The notes under the pieces: generated by a model
The model's database searches: none
Seen by the model: only the letters and a program-made list of their open reading frames with translations
Told to the model about the DNA's origin: nothing
Program-made: the position numbers and the translations under genes
Shown here: one piece after another, positions 62,502-64,000 of the stretch
Layout of the letters: every line of letters starts with the position of its first letter
Numbering within the stretch: the first letter of the stretch is position 1
DNA from: Microbacterium ureisolvens
Lineage (GTDB): Bacteria > Actinomycetota > Actinomycetes > Actinomycetales > Microbacteriaceae
Reading direction: 5' to 3'
Length of the DNA: 64,000 bases
Assembly (NCBI RefSeq): GCF_019511645.1
Contig: NZ_JAEUAX010000003.1
Span: forward strand, 186,001 to 250,000

Positions 62502-62574
62502 GGGTTTGGGGCGGGTCTTGTGCGTTCGGGGCGCACGGCCCGCGCCCCGAGTGACAGCGATGCGCCCCGAATCC
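62502..62574. terminator. Nested double inverted repeat between kdpC and kdpD (TTTGGGGCGCA family)
   Basis: Outer arms GGGTTTGGGGCG (62502-62513) and 62563-62574 pair with two wobble-type differences. Inner arms TTCGGGGCGC (62525-62534) pair with 62542-62551 at nine of ten positions. Its span (73 bp) and unit sequence match the element at 54373-54445. It begins 33 bp after the kdpC stop. It could end most kdpFABC transcripts before kdpDE. Confidence 0.7.
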
Positions 62575-62607
62575 GGAACGGGACGGATGCTACGGCCCGC
62601 GGCACGG

Positions 62608-63216
62608 TCAACGGCCCAGGGCGTCGAGGGCGACGTTGAGCTCGACGACGTTCACGCGGGGTTCCCCGAGATAGCCGAGGTCGCGCTGCTGGATGTGCGC
62701 CTCGACCAGGGCGCGCACCTCGGACTCGTCGAGCCCGCGCGCCTCAGCGACGCGAGGCACCTGCAGCAGCGCGTACGCGGGGCTGATGTGCGGGTCGAGG
62801 CCCGAGCCCGACGCGGTCACCGCATCGGCGGGCACCTCGGACGGCTCGATGCCCTCGAGCCCCGCGATCGCAGCCTTGCGCTCCTCGATGGCCGACACGA
62901 GGTCGGGGTTCTCCGGGCCCCAGTTGGAACCGCTCGACGCCCCGCCGTCGTACCCGTCGCCGGCGGCGGAGGGACGCGACTGGAAGTACTGCGGATCGGC
63001 CGCGCCCGAGGCATCCGTGAAGGACTGCCCGATGAGCGCCGACCCGACGGGGTCGCCCCCGGCGTTGCGCACGAGCGAGCCGTTCGCCTGCCACGGCAGC
63101 GCGAGCTGGCCGATGCCGGTGACGAGCAGGGTGTAGCCGACGCCGAGGACGAGGGTGAAGACGAGCATCGCGCGGACGGTGACGCCGGCGGTGCGGACGG
63201 TGGTGCGAGTGGACAC
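62608..63216 (-). CDS. kdpC: Potassium-transporting ATPase subunit KdpC
   Basis: Predicted 202-residue single-helix subunit of the KdpFABC high-affinity K+ pump. The N-terminal helix (MLVFTLVLGVGYTLLVTGIG) is followed by the periplasmic domain with ALIGQSFTDASGAADPQYFQ, SRPSAAGDGYDGGASSGSNW, GPENPDLVSAIEERKAAI and SGSGLDPHISPAYALLQVPR. Blocks and length are normal. It starts 20 bp after the kdpB stop. A nested inverted repeat and kdpD follow. Confidence 0.95.
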   Translation of the reverse strand: MSTRTTVRTAGVTVRAMLVFTLVLGVGYTLLVTGIGQLALPWQANGSLVRNAGGDPVGSALIGQSFTDASGAADPQYFQSRPSAAGDGYDGGASSGSNWGPENPDLVSAIEERKAAIAGLEGIEPSEVPADAVTASGSGLDPHISPAYALLQVPRVAEARGLDESEVRALVEAHIQQRDLGYLGEPRVNVVELNVALDALGR

Positions 63217-63236
63217 GGGGATCCTCCTTGCCGGGC

Positions 63237-64000
63237 TCAGAAACCCGGGATGAGGCTCACGACGAGGTCGATGAGCTTGATGCCGATGAAGGGGGCGATC
63301 ACGCCGCCGAGCCCGTAGACGAGAAGGTTGCGGCTGAGGATCTGGGAGGCGCTCGCCGGGCGGTACTTCACGCCCCGCAGCGCCAGCGGGATGAGGATCA
63401 CGATGATCACGGCGTTGAAGATGATGGCGCTCGTGACCGCCGACGCGGGCGACGAGAGCTGCATGACGTTCAGCGCCGCGAGGCCCGGGAACACCCCCAT
63501 GAACATCGCAGGGATGATCGCGAAGTACTTCGCGATGTCGTTGGCCAGCGAGAACGTCGTCAGCGCGCCGCGCGTGATGAGCAGCTGCTTGCCGATGCGC
63601 ACGATGTCGATGAGCTTGGTCGGGTCGGAGTCGAGGTCGACCATGTTGCCGGCCTCCTTGGCGGCCGACGTGCCGGTGTTCATCGCGACGCCGACGTCGG
63701 CCTGGGCGAGCGCGGGGGCGTCATTGGTGCCGTCTCCGGTCATGGCGACGAGGCTGCCGCCCTCCTGCTCCCTGCGGATCAGCGCGAGCTTGTCCTCGGG
63801 AGTCGCCTCGGCGAGGTAGTCGTCGACGCCGGCCTCCTTCGCGATCGCGGCGGCCGTGAGCGGGTTGTCGCCCGTGATCATGACCGTGCGGATGCCCATC
63901 GAGCGCAACTCGTCGAATCGCTGACGCAGCCCGTCCTTCACGATGTCCTTGAGGTGGATGACACCCAGCACGCTGCCCTCGCCGGAGCCGGCGAGCGTTG
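63237..64000 (-). CDS. kdpB: Potassium-transporting ATPase subunit KdpB, N-terminal part outside window
   Basis: The C-terminal 254 residues of the P-type ATPase subunit are visible; the frame stays open to the right edge. It shows [36 protein letters not shown], the hinge motif [20 protein letters not shown], and [20 protein letters not shown]. The last helices follow ([20 protein letters not shown]). The phosphorylated DKTG site lies outside the window. kdpA and kdpF are expected upstream of it. Confidence 0.95.
   Translation of the reverse strand, partial: TLAGSGEGSVLGVIHLKDIVKDGLRQRFDELRSMGIRTVMITGDNPLTAAAIAKEAGVDDYLAEATPEDKLALIRREQEGGSLVAMTGDGTNDAPALAQADVGVAMNTGTSAAKEAGNMVDLDSDPTKLIDIVRIGKQLLITRGALTTFSLANDIAKYFAIIPAMFMGVFPGLAALNVMQLSSPASAVTSAIIFNAVIIVILIPLALRGVKYRPASASQILSRNLLVYGLGGVIAPFIGIKLIDLVVSLIPGF

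Overview
The window is a GC-rich (roughly 70%) chromosomal segment from an actinobacterium, most likely Microbacteriaceae and probably close to Microbacterium. The support is the codon use, the many GTG starts, the MrpA/B fusion, a DUF222/HNH protein, the leaderless starts and a strongly over-used octamer (ACGGATGC/GCATCCGT). I see no tRNA, rRNA, CRISPR array, transposase or phage gene. No gap between genes exceeds about 275 bp.

Layout. 1-6.2 kb: a coupled mrpABCDEFG cation/proton antiporter operon. 6.2-12.2 kb (minus): a penicillin-acylase-type hydrolase, then a TetR regulator, a degenerate ABC-ATPase-like protein and a YhgE-type membrane protein with a perfect operator upstream. 12.2-15.5 kb: argG and two Pr6Pr membrane paralogues. 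15.6-19 kb: an M20 peptidase, a rhodanese and a DUF222/HNH protein. 19.1-27 kb (locus 1): a coupled pair of LLM flavin-dependent oxidoreductases, a divergent polar-amino-acid-type ABC importer and an unusual LLM-GNAT-GNAT fusion. 27-30.8 kb: a D-Ala-D-Ala carboxypeptidase-like protein (probably with an ATT start), DUF1990, a PhzF-like protein and a broken MFS transporter. 30.8-42.8 kb (locus 2, all minus): a second coupled LLM pair, a FAD/NAD(P)-binding protein, a complete peptide/nickel-type ABC importer, DUF1684 and another LLM. 43-64 kb: purA, a lactonase-like propeller, a flavin monooxygenase with a LuxR-type regulator, an AI-2E family permease, chorismate mutase, patatin, a PlsC-like acyltransferase, two paralogous coiled membrane proteins, purL, an ArsR-SRPBCC-hydrolase operon and the kdpBCDE part of the potassium uptake system.

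How the genes work together. Six LLM-type enzymes and two importers lie within 24 kb. The two coupled LLM pairs are paralogous, and the intergenic regions of the two loci share an identical 14-bp word in opposite orientation. I infer two related systems that import small organic N- or S-containing compounds and oxidise them with reduced flavin. The substrates are unknown and no flavin reductase is visible here. Cation homeostasis brackets the window (Mrp on the left, Kdp on the right).

The most unusual non-coding signal is a set of six intergenic elements, each with four short half-sites in nested or tandem inverted order. Each spans about 71-88 bp and begins 6-37 bp after a stop codon. Most differ in sequence but share this geometry, which suggests an uncommon class of transcript 3'-end element.
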